DNA of 50,532 bases, taken from positions 1 through 50,532 of the forward strand of contig JAFTCL010000022.1 of the NCBI GenBank assembly GCA_017454745.1. Reading direction: 5' to 3'. The translations under genes were made by a program, and so were the position numbers. This document shows, in pieces, positions 1-9,236 of the stretch; position 1 is the first letter of the stretch; each line of letters opens with the position of its first letter. The DNA comes from Kiritimatiellia bacterium. GTDB taxonomy: Bacteria; Verrucomicrobiota; Kiritimatiellia; RFP12; UBA1067. The notes below the pieces were generated by a model. That model did no database searches and was not told the DNA's origin. It was given only the letters and a program-made list of their open reading frames with translations.

Positions 1-2571
1 GCGCTTAATGCTCTGTTCGATGGGTGAAAGGATGACCCAAGAATCTGACGAGGTGAATGCGCAAGGCGTGGCCGTCTGCTTCACGAAAACGCTCAAATCT
101 TTGCGACAGTCAGAAGTGCCAATGCAACACGCTGTATCACCGTGATTTTTTGTGGTCTTTTCAAACAAAAGGATATTGGTGTCAACGGTAGCCGATTCAA
201 ATATTTTCTCTCCTGCGAAATCAATCAATAACTGCGGATTGGTTTTCTCGGCGAGAAACTTGCGAGTTGCTTCGCCATATCCGGCCCGCATCCACTTGTT
301 TGATGTGATATAACAAAGGTGTCCATTAGCCTTCAGAAACTGCCAGCCCCGTTCGTAGAAAAGGCAGTAGATGTCGCCTGTCTTTGCAAATGTTTCATAT
401 CCACACGGCTTGTAGAGGTCTCCCAGCTTACCATGATCGAACTGCAACTGAATATAAGGCGGGTTACCGATGACGATATCAAAACCTTCCTTGACGCCGA
501 ACATCCACTCCGAGTCGAAGAAGTCCGCCGACTTGTTTTGGTCGTATGGGTTCCATGCAGCGAGTTGCCGAGCATCGGCGGCAGCAAAAAGATCGTTGTC
601 TGTCAGTCGCGCAACAAGTTCGGCGCGCGTTTTTTCATCCTCCTTGCGCAAAGAAAGTTTGTCCTTGCGGGTCTTTGCATTGAAATGACGATGTCTGATG
701 TCATATAGCTTTTGTTTTAACCCGTCAATCATAGCAAATTCGAACAGGTTGCCTTGTGCTTCAGGCCGCTTCTTCGCTATAAGAGAATTGGCCGCAACAA
801 ATTTAGTCTCGAGATTCGGAAGCGGTGAGATTCTGTAATTGTTTTCTGAGTCAGTCAGGTTTGGGTGTTCTTCGCATACGAGCGAGATGAAGAAGCGCAG
901 TTTGGCAATCTGTACGGCAATCGTCTGGATATCAATACCAAAGATGCAGTTTTCAATAATGTGCAGTTTGAGGGCATGAAGATTGTCTGTACACCCCAGT
1001 TCCCGAGCCTTCGCGACAATGGCATTCAACATGCCCATCGGAAATGCGCCGGATCCGCAGGCCGGGTCAAGAACACGAATATTCATGAGGTGGTCGAGTT
1101 GGGCTTTTGAATCCTTGCCTTGAACCTGCTTCATATAGGCATCAAGGGACTCTTCCACCATGTAGTTGACGATCTCACGCGGCGTGTAAAACGAGCCGGA
1201 CGCATTGCGGGCGGTTTCGCGTGTTTCGGGATTGAACGAGCCGAGGAGGTTTTCAAACACCTTGCCGAGAAGTTCCGGATCGAGGGCGACATCCATATCA
1301 TCAGGCGAATTTTCCTCGATCGTGAAATTGTATTTCCCAAGAATCTTCAGCAGCCCCGAAACGGTTCGGGTGACGGTTTCAGCAGCCGGTGACACCTGCC
1401 CTCCCGCGATTGTGAACGTGCGAGGGGATTCATCGGCGAAGAAAAGCTCATTAGGGATGAATGCCCGGCGCTGACGTCCCTTTTCGCGGGAGAAGCCATC
1501 GTTGTAGATGATGCGGCCTCGCGGATCATCCGCCGCCGCCTTGTCAAGGCACTCGAAAAGCCCGCCGTTGAGAAACGGCACCTCGCGGAATACATTGAGC
1601 ACTTCGCCATTCGGCCGCTTGAACCAGGAATCGCCCTTCGGATTTCTGAAAAGAGTCTTGATGCCGTAGTCCTCGGCGCGTCCGCGTCCGTCACGGAAGT
1701 CGGTCGCAAAAGCGCGATTTCTGATTTCGTTGTTCAGCGTGGCAAAAAAGAGGTTCTGGAGTATCGCATTGTAGTAGTTGCCGTTTTTCAGAGAGTGCGG
1801 GTCAAAGTCTTTGAGCCATGCGGAAAGCTGCTTCTCGCTAAAAAGAAGATCGGGTACAAGTTTCTTCTGTTTGATGAACCAAACAAACATGATACGCGTG
1901 ATGAGGCGAATGAGCCGTTCCTCAAGGCCAATACGGTCATCTGCGTCGGTGGAAACATCATTAGGGAATGTGACACCCATCTCTGGCGAAAGCGCCCACA
2001 GATACCAGTTGAACAGTTCATTGTAGAACTCCCGTGTAAGTGATTCCACGGCGAAGGCGTCGCGGAGGGCGGAATAGGCCACTGGACCGGAGGTGTTGTC
2101 TCGCGTCACTAAGGTCGAGAACCTATCCACAGCGGTACGGTAGAGGCTTGTGGAATCGCCAAACACGTAAGTGTAGCGTCTTGGCGACGTCTTTTCGCCA
2201 CGCATGTCGGAAACAAGTGAAAAGCGCCATTTATCCGAGTCCTTGGAGTCAAATACCACAAGGGCAGCATCAAAATCGTATTTCAACCAAGCATCTACAA
2301 GATGTCGCAGGCCTACACGGCGGCGTTCGACCTGTAAGGCGGGAACCGTATATCTGAAAAGCCCCAAGCGGACTCCGTCTGAAGTAACGAGTTCTCCAAG
2401 CAAGAAACCTTTTGAGTCCTTTTCTGATGGTGGCAATTTGACGGCCTCAGGTCTCTCTCGGAGCTTTGTCGCTCCGAAGAAGTCCACAAGTACTCCCTGC
2501 CACCGCACAAGGTCGAAACGACGCTGGAAAAGAGTCCGAAAATCTGATGGTGAATAGTTTTTCATGTTCAT
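1..2571 (-). CDS. Eco57I-class N6-adenine DNA methyltransferase (3' end cut by window edge)
   Basis: The reading frame is open from ATG at 2571 to the left edge (857 codons, no stop). Motif I reads DPACGSGAF from about residue 502 and the catalytic motif IV is NPPY at residues 703-706, so this is a gamma-class N6-adenine methyltransferase. The roughly 500 residues before motif I resemble the long N-terminal part of Eco57I-like (type IIG/ISP-like) enzymes. I see no convincing nuclease motif there, and the target-recognition domain would lie outside the window. The start overlaps the upstream gene's stop as ATGA (2568-2571), which implies translational coupling with the PLD-helicase gene. With that partner it would modify host DNA in a restriction-modification or related defence system. 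It could equally be a methyltransferase left orphaned by the damaged helicase. Confidence 0.9.
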   Translation of the reverse strand, partial: MNMKNYSPSDFRTLFQRRFDLVRWQGVLVDFFGATKLRERPEAVKLPPSEKDSKGFLLGELVTSDGVRLGLFRYTVPALQVERRRVGLRHLVDAWLKYDFDAALVVFDSKDSDKWRFSLVSDMRGEKTSPRRYTYVFGDSTSLYRTAVDRFSTLVTRDNTSGPVAYSALRDAFAVESLTREFYNELFNWYLWALSPEMGVTFPNDVSTDADDRIGLEERLIRLITRIMFVWFIKQKKLVPDLLFSEKQLSAWLKDFDPHSLKNGNYYNAILQNLFFATLNNEIRNRAFATDFRDGRGRAEDYGIKTLFRNPKGDSWFKRPNGEVLNVFREVPFLNGGLFECLDKAAADDPRGRIIYNDGFSREKGRQRRAFIPNELFFADESPRTFTIAGGQVSPAAETVTRTVSGLLKILGKYNFTIEENSPDDMDVALDPELLGKVFENLLGSFNPETRETARNASGSFYTPREIVNYMVEESLDAYMKQVQGKDSKAQLDHLMNIRVLDPACGSGAFPMGMLNAIVAKARELGCTDNLHALKLHIIENCIFGIDIQTIAVQIAKLRFFISLVCEEHPNLTDSENNYRISPLPNLETKFVAANSLIAKKRPEAQGNLFEFAMIDGLKQKLYDIRHRHFNAKTRKDKLSLRKEDEKTRAELVARLTDNDLFAAADARQLAAWNPYDQNKSADFFDSEWMFGVKEGFDIVIGNPPYIQLQFDHGKLGDLYKPCGYETFAKTGDIYCLFYERGWQFLKANGHLCYITSNKWMRAGYGEATRKFLAEKTNPQLLIDFAGEKIFESATVDTNILLFEKTTKNHGDTACCIGTSDCRKDLSVFVKQTATPCAFTSSDSWVILSPIEQSIKR

Positions 2572-5500
2572 GCCGTAAAGGTTTCACTGACGATAAGAGT
2601 CGGAGTGTCCGCTGAGACTGCAGCAGATGCCACACGTTCTGCGGCGGCGCAGTAGGTCTCGTGCAGCTCAAGAAGGTTTCTTTGAATTCCCTGGGCTTGA
2701 TTTGCATCAGGGGCAATAATGTTGCGATATTTACGTGCGAGATCACTTGTCGAACGCTCCAATTGTACGAAAGACCCCGCAACAATGCTCTTGCCAAGGC
2801 TATCAAGAACAGGTGTTAGCGCACCATCCAAGCATCCCTGCGACACCCAACGCGAACAGTCGCGTATGAACCGCAGGGCAGAGGCTACAATTTTGTTGTT
2901 TGCGGCAGTGGAAGGAACGGCTGGCCCAGAAGCGTTCGCCGACGATGGCGTTCCTCCTGTAAAGGCATCCATTGCGGCAGAGACCTCGTTATAGTTGCGG
3001 TCAAGCGTTTCGGATGTCCAGACCATTGCACGTTCATCCGCAGATGCTTCAAGCAACTTAAGCGCGTCCATACAGCCAATGTCGGCGGCGCGGCCATCCT
3101 TCACAGCATAATAAGCGCGTTGCCCACCAGTAGCCAAGTAGGCGACGGTGAGTGCATTGTCGCCTTTGCGTGCCGCTCTGCACTTCATCGGTAGTTTTTT
3201 CACTCTCGCATATCCTGCGGGGTCTGCAGCGCGGAAAGACCTCACCATGCGCAAATAACGCAACGCCTCGTCAACCGAATCTTTGACGTTAACGTCGAAG
3301 AGCGTAAACGTCCGCAGCATTTCCTCGTGGGAGAACACCTTTGCGTCCTCTCCGAGTGCCGAATGGAAACCTTGCAACTTAATGACCGAATTCTGGTAGA
3401 GACCTATAGCCGCATTTCCCTGCTTCGATGGATGGAACATGTAGTTGTGTATCGATCCGGCAGTAGAACCGATGCGGTTGACTCGTCCTATGCGCTGCAT
3501 TAAACGCGTTGCATTCCACGGCGTATCATAATTTACAATGACGTTTGCACGATGAAGGTTTATGCCTTCGGCAAGAACATCGGAAGCAAGGATGATATTA
3601 AATGTATTAGACTTTTCAGATGCATTGGCATCGAATGAAGCGCGAATCTGCTTTGCCACACGGTCACGGTTCGTTGCGGACACAAGCAGTATATCGGAAC
3701 GTCCAAGCTGCTCCATCATTTTGTCTTTAAGGTAGGTCAGAGTGTCCACACTCTCAGAGAACACAACAAGTTTACCCGTGGGATTGAGCATCCTCCCAAA
3801 TAGTTCACCACGAAGTATGCTCCTAAATGCATCGAATTTTGGATCGTAATCAATCAACACCCATTGATCCTGCATTCGCATGAGCAAATCTCTGTCAGAT
3901 TCCAACAGGGTCTTGAAGTCAGGGCGAAACGCACTCGCAGGGAAAGCCGCACTCTCAAGACCGCGTTCACGAGCATAGTCCAATATCTCGTCAAGGCTCC
4001 TACCCTTTTCAAGATAGTCGGTCACATCGATGTCTGGGATGATAAGAACTTTGTCAGCCGCCAGCATGGACAGCATGTCGTTCGTTATGCGTAGAAGAGT
4101 CGCAACAGACTTCTTGAACGCAAAAAAGCTCGACTCGAGACGTTTGACCATGTGTACCCTGTACACGCCAGCAAGCGTCTGTGCCACATGGACGGCATTC
4201 CCATATCTGGCAGCGTCATCCGGGTTCGCAAGAAACTCAATGGCACGATATCTGGCGTATGCTATCTTTGTCTGGAGCTTTTCAAGGGTGTCCCAGAAGA
4301 GGGCGTCAAGGTTGTCGTCAAGGTAGTAAACAAGTTCGTGTGGTTGATCTACTTTAGGAAAGGAGACTCCTTGCGCGGCAAGGTCGGCGGCGTAATCTGG
4401 CTCGTTTGCGATATTTGATCTCGTTCTGCGGATTGTAATCTTTTCAAGAACATCCCGTTGAATCCTTGCATAGAGCGCGTCAACGGCCTCCACGCTCGTC
4501 CCGCCATTCTGACGTTCACGCATCATACGCTTATATGCCGCGATGTGCGGTGCAAAATACGCCGTCACACTTGGGACGCCATCAATGGTCGAACGACGGG
4601 CATCTTGGAAAAGGAGAATCTGGTTCAGCAGGTCGGAAGGGCCATTGTTGAGCGGCGTAGCAGAGAGCAACATGACCTTCTTGCTGTTTCCCGGAACGAG
4701 TCCGCCGTGCGGGCACGGGGACTTGCATATCCGCTGAAGCTGGTCGAATGCGTTCGTCGAGGAATTGCGAAAATTGTGGGACTCATCGACTATGACAAGG
4801 TCGAATTCTTCTTTGGAGCGGTAGTTCTCCAACCCGTCCAGCACCTTGTGAAGCGAATCAGATGAAACGAATTGCGTCCGAAGATAAAGACCGAACGCCT
4901 TGAACGTTTCCTTCCAGTTCTACTCCACTGCTGGCGGATGCACGACGAGAATCCTTGTGGTGCCACCGTTTGCTTCTGCAAACCGCCTGGCGATCATTGT
5001 GGCGACAACGGTCTTGCCGAGGCCAACGACATCAGAAAGAAAGAACCCGCCATAGCGGCAAAGCATCTGGTAGCCCTGTATGACGGCGTCACGCTGATAC
5101 TTCAAGTCAATTACGCCAGGAGGAAGCTCCATCGAGAAATCGTCTTCTGCCTGTTCGCCGAATATGTCAATCAAGACTCGCATGAAGAGCTCAAACGGCG
5201 TGGGAGCTGTCCCAAGATGCGTTTGACATCTTGCCTTTGCTATGTCTTCATCCGTGACAGGAACCCCCTCCGCCCATAGACGATCAAACTCCGCCTTGCA
5301 ATAGGCCACGTCATCATAGTCCTTCATCGCAACGTTCAACTCGTAGCGCGGCGACGGCGACGTGCCGAGGCCAGAATCGGTGAGGTTTGAGGAGCCCATT
5401 ATGACCCAGCCATCCGTGTTGGGGCCATGGTTCTCTGGAAGACAAAGATAAAATTTTGCGTGGAGGTTGTGGCTTGTGTGTATGCGTAGCTCAAGTCTTC

Positions 5501-5861
5501 CAGACACAACATCATCACAGAGTTGTATGATTCCCTCCTCTATCTCCTTCGTGTAGCCGGCGGAACGTATGTCGTCGATAAATCCTTGGGTGTACTGTCG
5601 TTTTACATCTTCCTTATCGCCAAGAAACATCATCCCCTCGCGTCGAGACTTTCTGAACACGTCATCGATGTTAATGCCGACGAGCACTTGAATCTTTTGC
5701 GTATTCTTTAGCTCTTGACGCAACTTGAAATAGCCGGATGAACGGAAATATCCAGAAACGGCCTGAAATGTATGGAAGTTCACACCCATACCATCAACAA
5801 TGCCTTTCAGTTTGTCGAAAAGCGTGTCACCACTTTCGTTGTTGAAGAACTTTGTAGCCAT
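2568..5861 (-). pseudogene. PLD-nuclease/SNF2-type helicase interrupted by one in-frame TAG
   Basis: One continuous frame of 1097 codons is broken only by TAG at 4922-4920 (codon 314). The start ATG 5861 has AGAGG just upstream. Before the stop: a phospholipase-D-like nuclease domain with HAK (134-136) and GSSN (about 156-159), then the helicase Q region and Walker A GLGKT (about 280-284). After it: DESH (motif II, about 359), SATP (motif III) and QRIGRVNR (motif VI). Walker A and DESH are therefore on opposite sides of the stop, so neither half can be an ATPase alone. Intact, it would be a DNA translocase with a PLD nuclease, the likely restriction subunit of the downstream methyltransferase. 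The sense codon was probably one base away from TAG. A real nonsense mutation, an assembly error or readthrough are all possible. No frameshift is seen. Confidence 0.85.
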
Positions 5862-5881
5862 ATATCCTCTTGAGCTTGTTA

Positions 5882-6004
5882 TTAGCACACTTCCCAACAT
5901 CCGCCTTTAGCCATACCGATGCAGCGGATTTTAGAGGAAGCTTTCAATGCAGCGAGAGCCTTGTAGACACCTCTGTATGAAGCATGTATGCTTTGTTGCC
6001 TCAT
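5882..6004 (-). CDS. Tiny coupled ORF, 40 residues, unknown
   Basis: ATG at 6004 overlaps the stop of the DUF1016 gene (ATGA, 6001-6004), and its TAA lies 20 bases before the start of the PLD-helicase gene. The middle reads YKALAALKASSKIRCIG, which looks like ordinary protein sequence rather than noise, and three cysteines fall in the last 13 residues. I do not recognise it. It may be a genuine small protein, a coupling ORF that keeps ribosomes moving through the operon, or the remnant of a larger gene (the middle faintly resembles an internal helix of aldo/keto reductases). Confidence 0.35.
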   Translation of the reverse strand: MRQQSIHASYRGVYKALAALKASSKIRCIGMAKGGCWEVC

Positions 6005-7104
6005 TGCTTCCCTTGTCCTTTCTCATTCAACTCCAGAAGCAATAGAGCCTCTTCGATGGCGGCGCGTTCGCGCTTGAGTTCGCGCTGAAGTTCCTCTACC
6101 GTCGGGAGCGAGAGGTGGTATTTGACCGCAAAGAGATTGCGCTCGTGCTCATTTAGCGTGTACTTCACCACCGTAGAATCCGCCGAAGAGCCAAGCACAA
6201 TGCCGACAGGCGGATTGTCGCCCGGTCGCATCATCTCTCGCTCGTAGTAGTGCTTGTAAAGTTGCATCTGCCCGATGTCCTGTGGCGTTACTTTGCCAAC
6301 CTTCAAATCGACTAGGACGAAGCAGCGGGCGATGTAATTGTAGAACACAAGATCACAGCTATAAGTCTCATCGCCTATCTGAAGCGTTTTCTGTTCCGCC
6401 TCAAGGCAGAAACCGCGCCCCAGCTCCATCAAAAACATCCGCATGTTTTTGATAAGCGCCGCCTCAAGGTCCTTCTCCTTGTATCGCGGCGTATCTATGC
6501 CCGCAAATTCAAGTATGGCCGGACTCCGCACAAGGTCTCGAGGGTCAGGAGTGCCACGCTTGACGAGTCCTCTTGCCGCTTTCGGAGAATGGTTGCGCAC
6601 AAGCCTTTCATAAAACTGCGTGTCAATTTGCCGTTGCAAAATGCGCGTACTCCACTTTGCCGCCACGCATTCATTGAAGTAATAGTCTCTCGCGTCATCG
6701 CTTTCGACGCGCATGAGTATGCGATAATGAGTCCAGGTCAATTCTCTACGCAGTGCGTAGAATTTTGGAAACGTCAGATAAAACTGCCTCATGTTGAAAA
6801 GGTTTACCGCTGTGAATCCGCCACCAAACTCAGCAGTAAGCCGCACAGCGAGCGATTTCATAAGCCCGTCGCCGTATTTGGCGCGACTCGCGCCGCCTTG
6901 CTTTTCAACGATTTCGCGCCCGACGTTCCAATATGCCTCGACCATCGCCGTGTTTGCAGCGGTGTAAACGGTTGCGCGCGCCTTGGCGAGGATGGCGCGA
7001 ACATTCTTGAACAATTCGCTCTCGATAGATTCCACAACCTCAACAGTGACTTTCTTTTTTGTCAAGTTTGCAGTATCTGTCTTGTGCTTTGATTTCTTTG
7101 CCAT
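6001..7104 (-). CDS. DUF1016 (YhcG-type) PD-(D/E)XK nuclease domain protein
   Basis: 367 residues from ATG 7104, chosen because AAGGTGGAG sits 9 bases upstream; ATG 7140 is the alternative and has a weaker GGTAGG. The N-terminal half carries the DUF1016_N features (AYWNVGREIVE, FNMRQFY, ELTWTHYRILM), which form a helical DNA-binding-like domain. The C-terminal half carries the PD-(D/E)XK-like core around CDLVFYN and FVLVDLKVG, where the second D and the D-x-K would be catalytic. Family members occur as accessory genes in restriction and other defence loci and are predicted to cut DNA, though most are biochemically uncharacterised. The placement between a Schlafen-type stub and a helicase/methyltransferase pair fits that. 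The family call is firm; the role is inferred. Confidence 0.88.
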   Translation of the reverse strand: MAKKSKHKTDTANLTKKKVTVEVVESIESELFKNVRAILAKARATVYTAANTAMVEAYWNVGREIVEKQGGASRAKYGDGLMKSLAVRLTAEFGGGFTAVNLFNMRQFYLTFPKFYALRRELTWTHYRILMRVESDDARDYYFNECVAAKWSTRILQRQIDTQFYERLVRNHSPKAARGLVKRGTPDPRDLVRSPAILEFAGIDTPRYKEKDLEAALIKNMRMFLMELGRGFCLEAEQKTLQIGDETYSCDLVFYNYIARCFVLVDLKVGKVTPQDIGQMQLYKHYYEREMMRPGDNPPVGIVLGSSADSTVVKYTLNEHERNLFAVKYHLSLPTVEELQRELKRERAAIEEALLLLELNEKGQGKQ

Positions 7105-7143
7105 TTTCCTGCGCTCCACCTTATCATCAACTGCTTTCATCAA

Positions 7144-7269
7144 CTACCTACCAATATCCGCCACAACAAACGCACTGACACTCTTGAGCCAACTCAACGG
7201 TTCTTTTCGCTCAAGCATCAGTTTCTTGTCGTAGGCGGTCGCCTCGCCAATGTATTTTGACATGTCCAT
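7144..7269 (-). pseudogene. N-terminal stub of an AlbA_2/Schlafen-type (COG2865-like) protein
   Basis: The 41 codons from ATG 7269 read MDMSKYIGEATAYDKK, then EPLSWLKSVSAF, then a short tail and TAG at 7146-7144. This is the characteristic first segment of AlbA_2-domain ATP-binding proteins, which normally continue into a glycine-rich strand and several hundred further residues. Here only the beginning is left, and the DUF1016 gene follows at once. It is most easily read as a deletion scar: a defence-associated gene lost all but its 5' end while its promoter was kept for the genes behind it. The stub may still be translated, as the start context AGGTATT is weak but usable. Confidence 0.65.
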
Positions 7270-7303
7270 AATACCTAATACACCTTTTGCAAAAGACGGG
7301 TAT

Positions 7304-7332
7304 ATTTTAGCATATTCAGGGCGATATGGCAA
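7304..7332 (-). promoter_or_regulatory. Sigma70-type promoter of the defence operon
   Basis: On the minus strand TTGCCA (7332-7327) and TAAAAT (7309-7304) are separated by exactly 17 bases, each one mismatch from consensus. The predicted start is near 7297, about 28 bases before ATG 7269. No other comparable promoter is seen before the left edge, so all five downstream ORFs probably share it. Confidence 0.65.
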
Positions 7333-7388
7333 GGTGACCGGGCGATTTTTAAGAATTCTGCCTCTTATAAGTTAGCGTAAGAAAAGGT

Positions 7389-7417
7389 TTGTGCGAAAGC
7401 CGGGGATTTGATAATAT
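7389..7417 (+). promoter_or_regulatory. Sigma70-type promoter predicting a leaderless glycosidase mRNA
   Basis: TTGTGC (7389-7394), a 17-base spacer and TAATAT (7412-7417). The hexamer ends 7 bases before ATG 7425, so transcription would begin at or next to the start codon. There is no Shine-Dalgarno-like sequence in front of this ATG, which agrees with leaderless initiation. Confidence 0.5.
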
Positions 7418-7424
7418 TTTTCAC

Positions 7425-8510
7425 ATGAAAACTTTAACTGCCATAGGGTTTATTTCGATTTTGGGTTTGACGTTGACGACTGCCGCCAACGCGAACGAAG
7501 TGCCGGAAACGGTCATGCAGGAGGTTTACCGCGAAGTCCAGACCCCCTACAAGTACGGTGTGGTGCTGAAGCCCGAGGAGGGCAAGATGCTGGACGGACC
7601 GAACGTATTCCGTTTTGGCGATGCATGGTATATGATGTACATCATGTTCGACAAAAACGGCTACGAAACCTATCTCGCAAAAAGCGCCGACCTGCTGCAT
7701 TGGGAACCGCAAGGAAAGATCCTGCCTTACGGCGCATCGCACACCTGGGATTGCTGGCAGGCGGACGGCGGACCGTCGCTTTTCACCGTGGAATGGGGCG
7801 GGGCTAACACCATTCAGCAGTTCGACGGGAAATACTGGATGACCTACCTCGGCGGGTACAAGAAAGGTTACGAAACCGACCCGCTGGCAATCGGTGTGGC
7901 ATGGACAAAGGACCCGACGAAAATTGGACCGTGGACCCGCTACAACCGCAATCCCGTGCTCGCCCCATGGCATGAGGACGCGCGCGTGTTTGAACGGACC
8001 ACACTCTACAAGTCCTATGTGGTCTGGGACAGAGACGAGACGCTGGGCGCCCCATTCGTGATTTTCTACAACGGTAAAAGCAAATTTCCGGACGGAAGAA
8101 ACCGCGGGGAGTGTATCGGCATGGCCATTTCCAAAGATATGCTGAACTGGACCCGATACGGCGAGGATTCGGTGGTTACAAACGGCGACCCGGAAAAATC
8201 GCTTGGCATCAGCGGCGACCCGATGGTTGTAAAAATCGACAAAGTGTGGGTAATGTTCTATTTCGGCGCATTCTGGGAACCCAAAAACGGAAGCGCGTTC
8301 GACACCTTCGCCTGCTCATACGACCTTGCGCATTGGACGAAATGGAAGGGAGAACCGTTGATCCGCCCCTCCGAACCTTGGGACAAGCAGTATGCCCACA
8401 AACCGTGGGTGATTCGCCACAATGGAGTGACCTACCACTGGTACTGCGCCGTTGGCAACCAAGGGCGGGTACTGGCCTTGGCGACCTCGCGCGATATGCG
8501 CGGACAATGA
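7425..8510 (+). CDS. Secreted five-bladed beta-propeller glycosidase (GH43/GH117/GH130-like)
   Basis: 361 residues. ATG 7425 begins a clear signal peptide (basic MKT, hydrophobic core, cleavage near ANA), so the product is exported. The body has the repeating propeller pattern of GH43/GH117/GH130-type enzymes: LDGPNVFRFGDAWYMMY, DLLHWEPQG, FDGKYWMTYLG, DMLNWTRYG and DKVWVMFYFGAFW, each an aromatic-rich strand set. The acidic residue following LDGP and those in FERTTLYKS and GISGDPMV would line the active site. I cannot choose the family or substrate by eye; a plant or algal polysaccharide side chain is likely. The next gene follows 15 bases on, but that gene's function is unrelated. Confidence 0.75.
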   Translation: MKTLTAIGFISILGLTLTTAANANEVPETVMQEVYREVQTPYKYGVVLKPEEGKMLDGPNVFRFGDAWYMMYIMFDKNGYETYLAKSADLLHWEPQGKILPYGASHTWDCWQADGGPSLFTVEWGGANTIQQFDGKYWMTYLGGYKKGYETDPLAIGVAWTKDPTKIGPWTRYNRNPVLAPWHEDARVFERTTLYKSYVVWDRDETLGAPFVIFYNGKSKFPDGRNRGECIGMAISKDMLNWTRYGEDSVVTNGDPEKSLGISGDPMVVKIDKVWVMFYFGAFWEPKNGSAFDTFACSYDLAHWTKWKGEPLIRPSEPWDKQYAHKPWVIRHNGVTYHWYCAVGNQGRVLALATSRDMRGQ

Positions 8511-8525
8511 CAGAAAGGATCCTCA

Positions 8526-9167
8526 ATGCAACCGGAACGGACGGTACTGGTCACCGGCGGCACGTGCCGGATTGGCAAAGCGATTGCGGAAAAACTCCGC
8601 GGTTGCGGATGGCGCGTGGCGGTGTCATCGCACCGCTCGGACGCCGGAGCTGACTACATCGCCGATTTCACCGACCCCGGCGGCGCGGTAAGGCTGTTCG
8701 CGAAACTGATGCAGAAAGAGCCGGGACTGTGCGCGATCGTGAACAACGCCGCACTGTTCCGCGGCGATGACGAAACCTTGCGCAATGTCAACTACGTGGC
8801 GCCGGAAAAGCTTACCATGCTGTTGGCCGGACGCGAGGATGTGAAGTGTTCGGTGGTCAACATTCTGGACACGCGGGTGTTGGGCGGTCTAAAACCGCAA
8901 ACCGTTTACGAGGAGACCAAACGCGATTTGTTGGAGTTTACCCAAAAGGCGGCAGGATTGTTCGCCGACACCATGCGAGTAAACGGCGTGGCGCCCGGAC
9001 CGGTGCTGCCCCCAGTCGGAGGAAACGAACCGGCCGGCGAAATGCTGCTGGACAATCGCCCTACCCCGGAAGACATCGCGGACGCAGTAGCATTTCTGCT
9101 AGACGCGAAGGCGGTAACGGGTTGCGTGATTCCGGTGGATTCAGGACAACACCTGCTGGTCGTTTAG
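8526..9167 (+). CDS. Short-chain dehydrogenase, FolM/pteridine-reductase-like
   Basis: 213 residues with AAAGGA ten bases before ATG 8526. The nucleotide-binding loop is TGGTCRIG, which has the Arg found in PTR1/FolM-type reductases (TGxxxRxG) instead of the usual Gly. NNAA follows, and the catalytic pair is in YEETK. Where classical SDRs have a catalytic Ser, this one has Asp (VVNILDTRV), another FolM/PTR1 trait. The likely reaction is NADPH-dependent reduction of a pterin (dihydromonapterin or dihydrofolate type) in the cytoplasm. The tail VDSGQHLLV is also typical of the group. The substrate is inferred from motifs, and a general SDR oxidoreductase is the fallback. Confidence 0.75.
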   Translation: MQPERTVLVTGGTCRIGKAIAEKLRGCGWRVAVSSHRSDAGADYIADFTDPGGAVRLFAKLMQKEPGLCAIVNNAALFRGDDETLRNVNYVAPEKLTMLLAGREDVKCSVVNILDTRVLGGLKPQTVYEETKRDLLEFTQKAAGLFADTMRVNGVAPGPVLPPVGGNEPAGEMLLDNRPTPEDIADAVAFLLDAKAVTGCVIPVDSGQHLLVV

Positions 9168-9236
9168 ACCCAAAACACAAGGAAGTAGTAGTAATACCCA
9201 AAACAGTATCTTATCGGGGAACGCCGGAGTTTTTCC

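Noticed and set aside
2568..4844. A separate helicase gene starting at GTG 4844
   Set aside because: It lacks Walker A and a ribosome site and lies in the same frame as the upstream PLD part across a single TAG.
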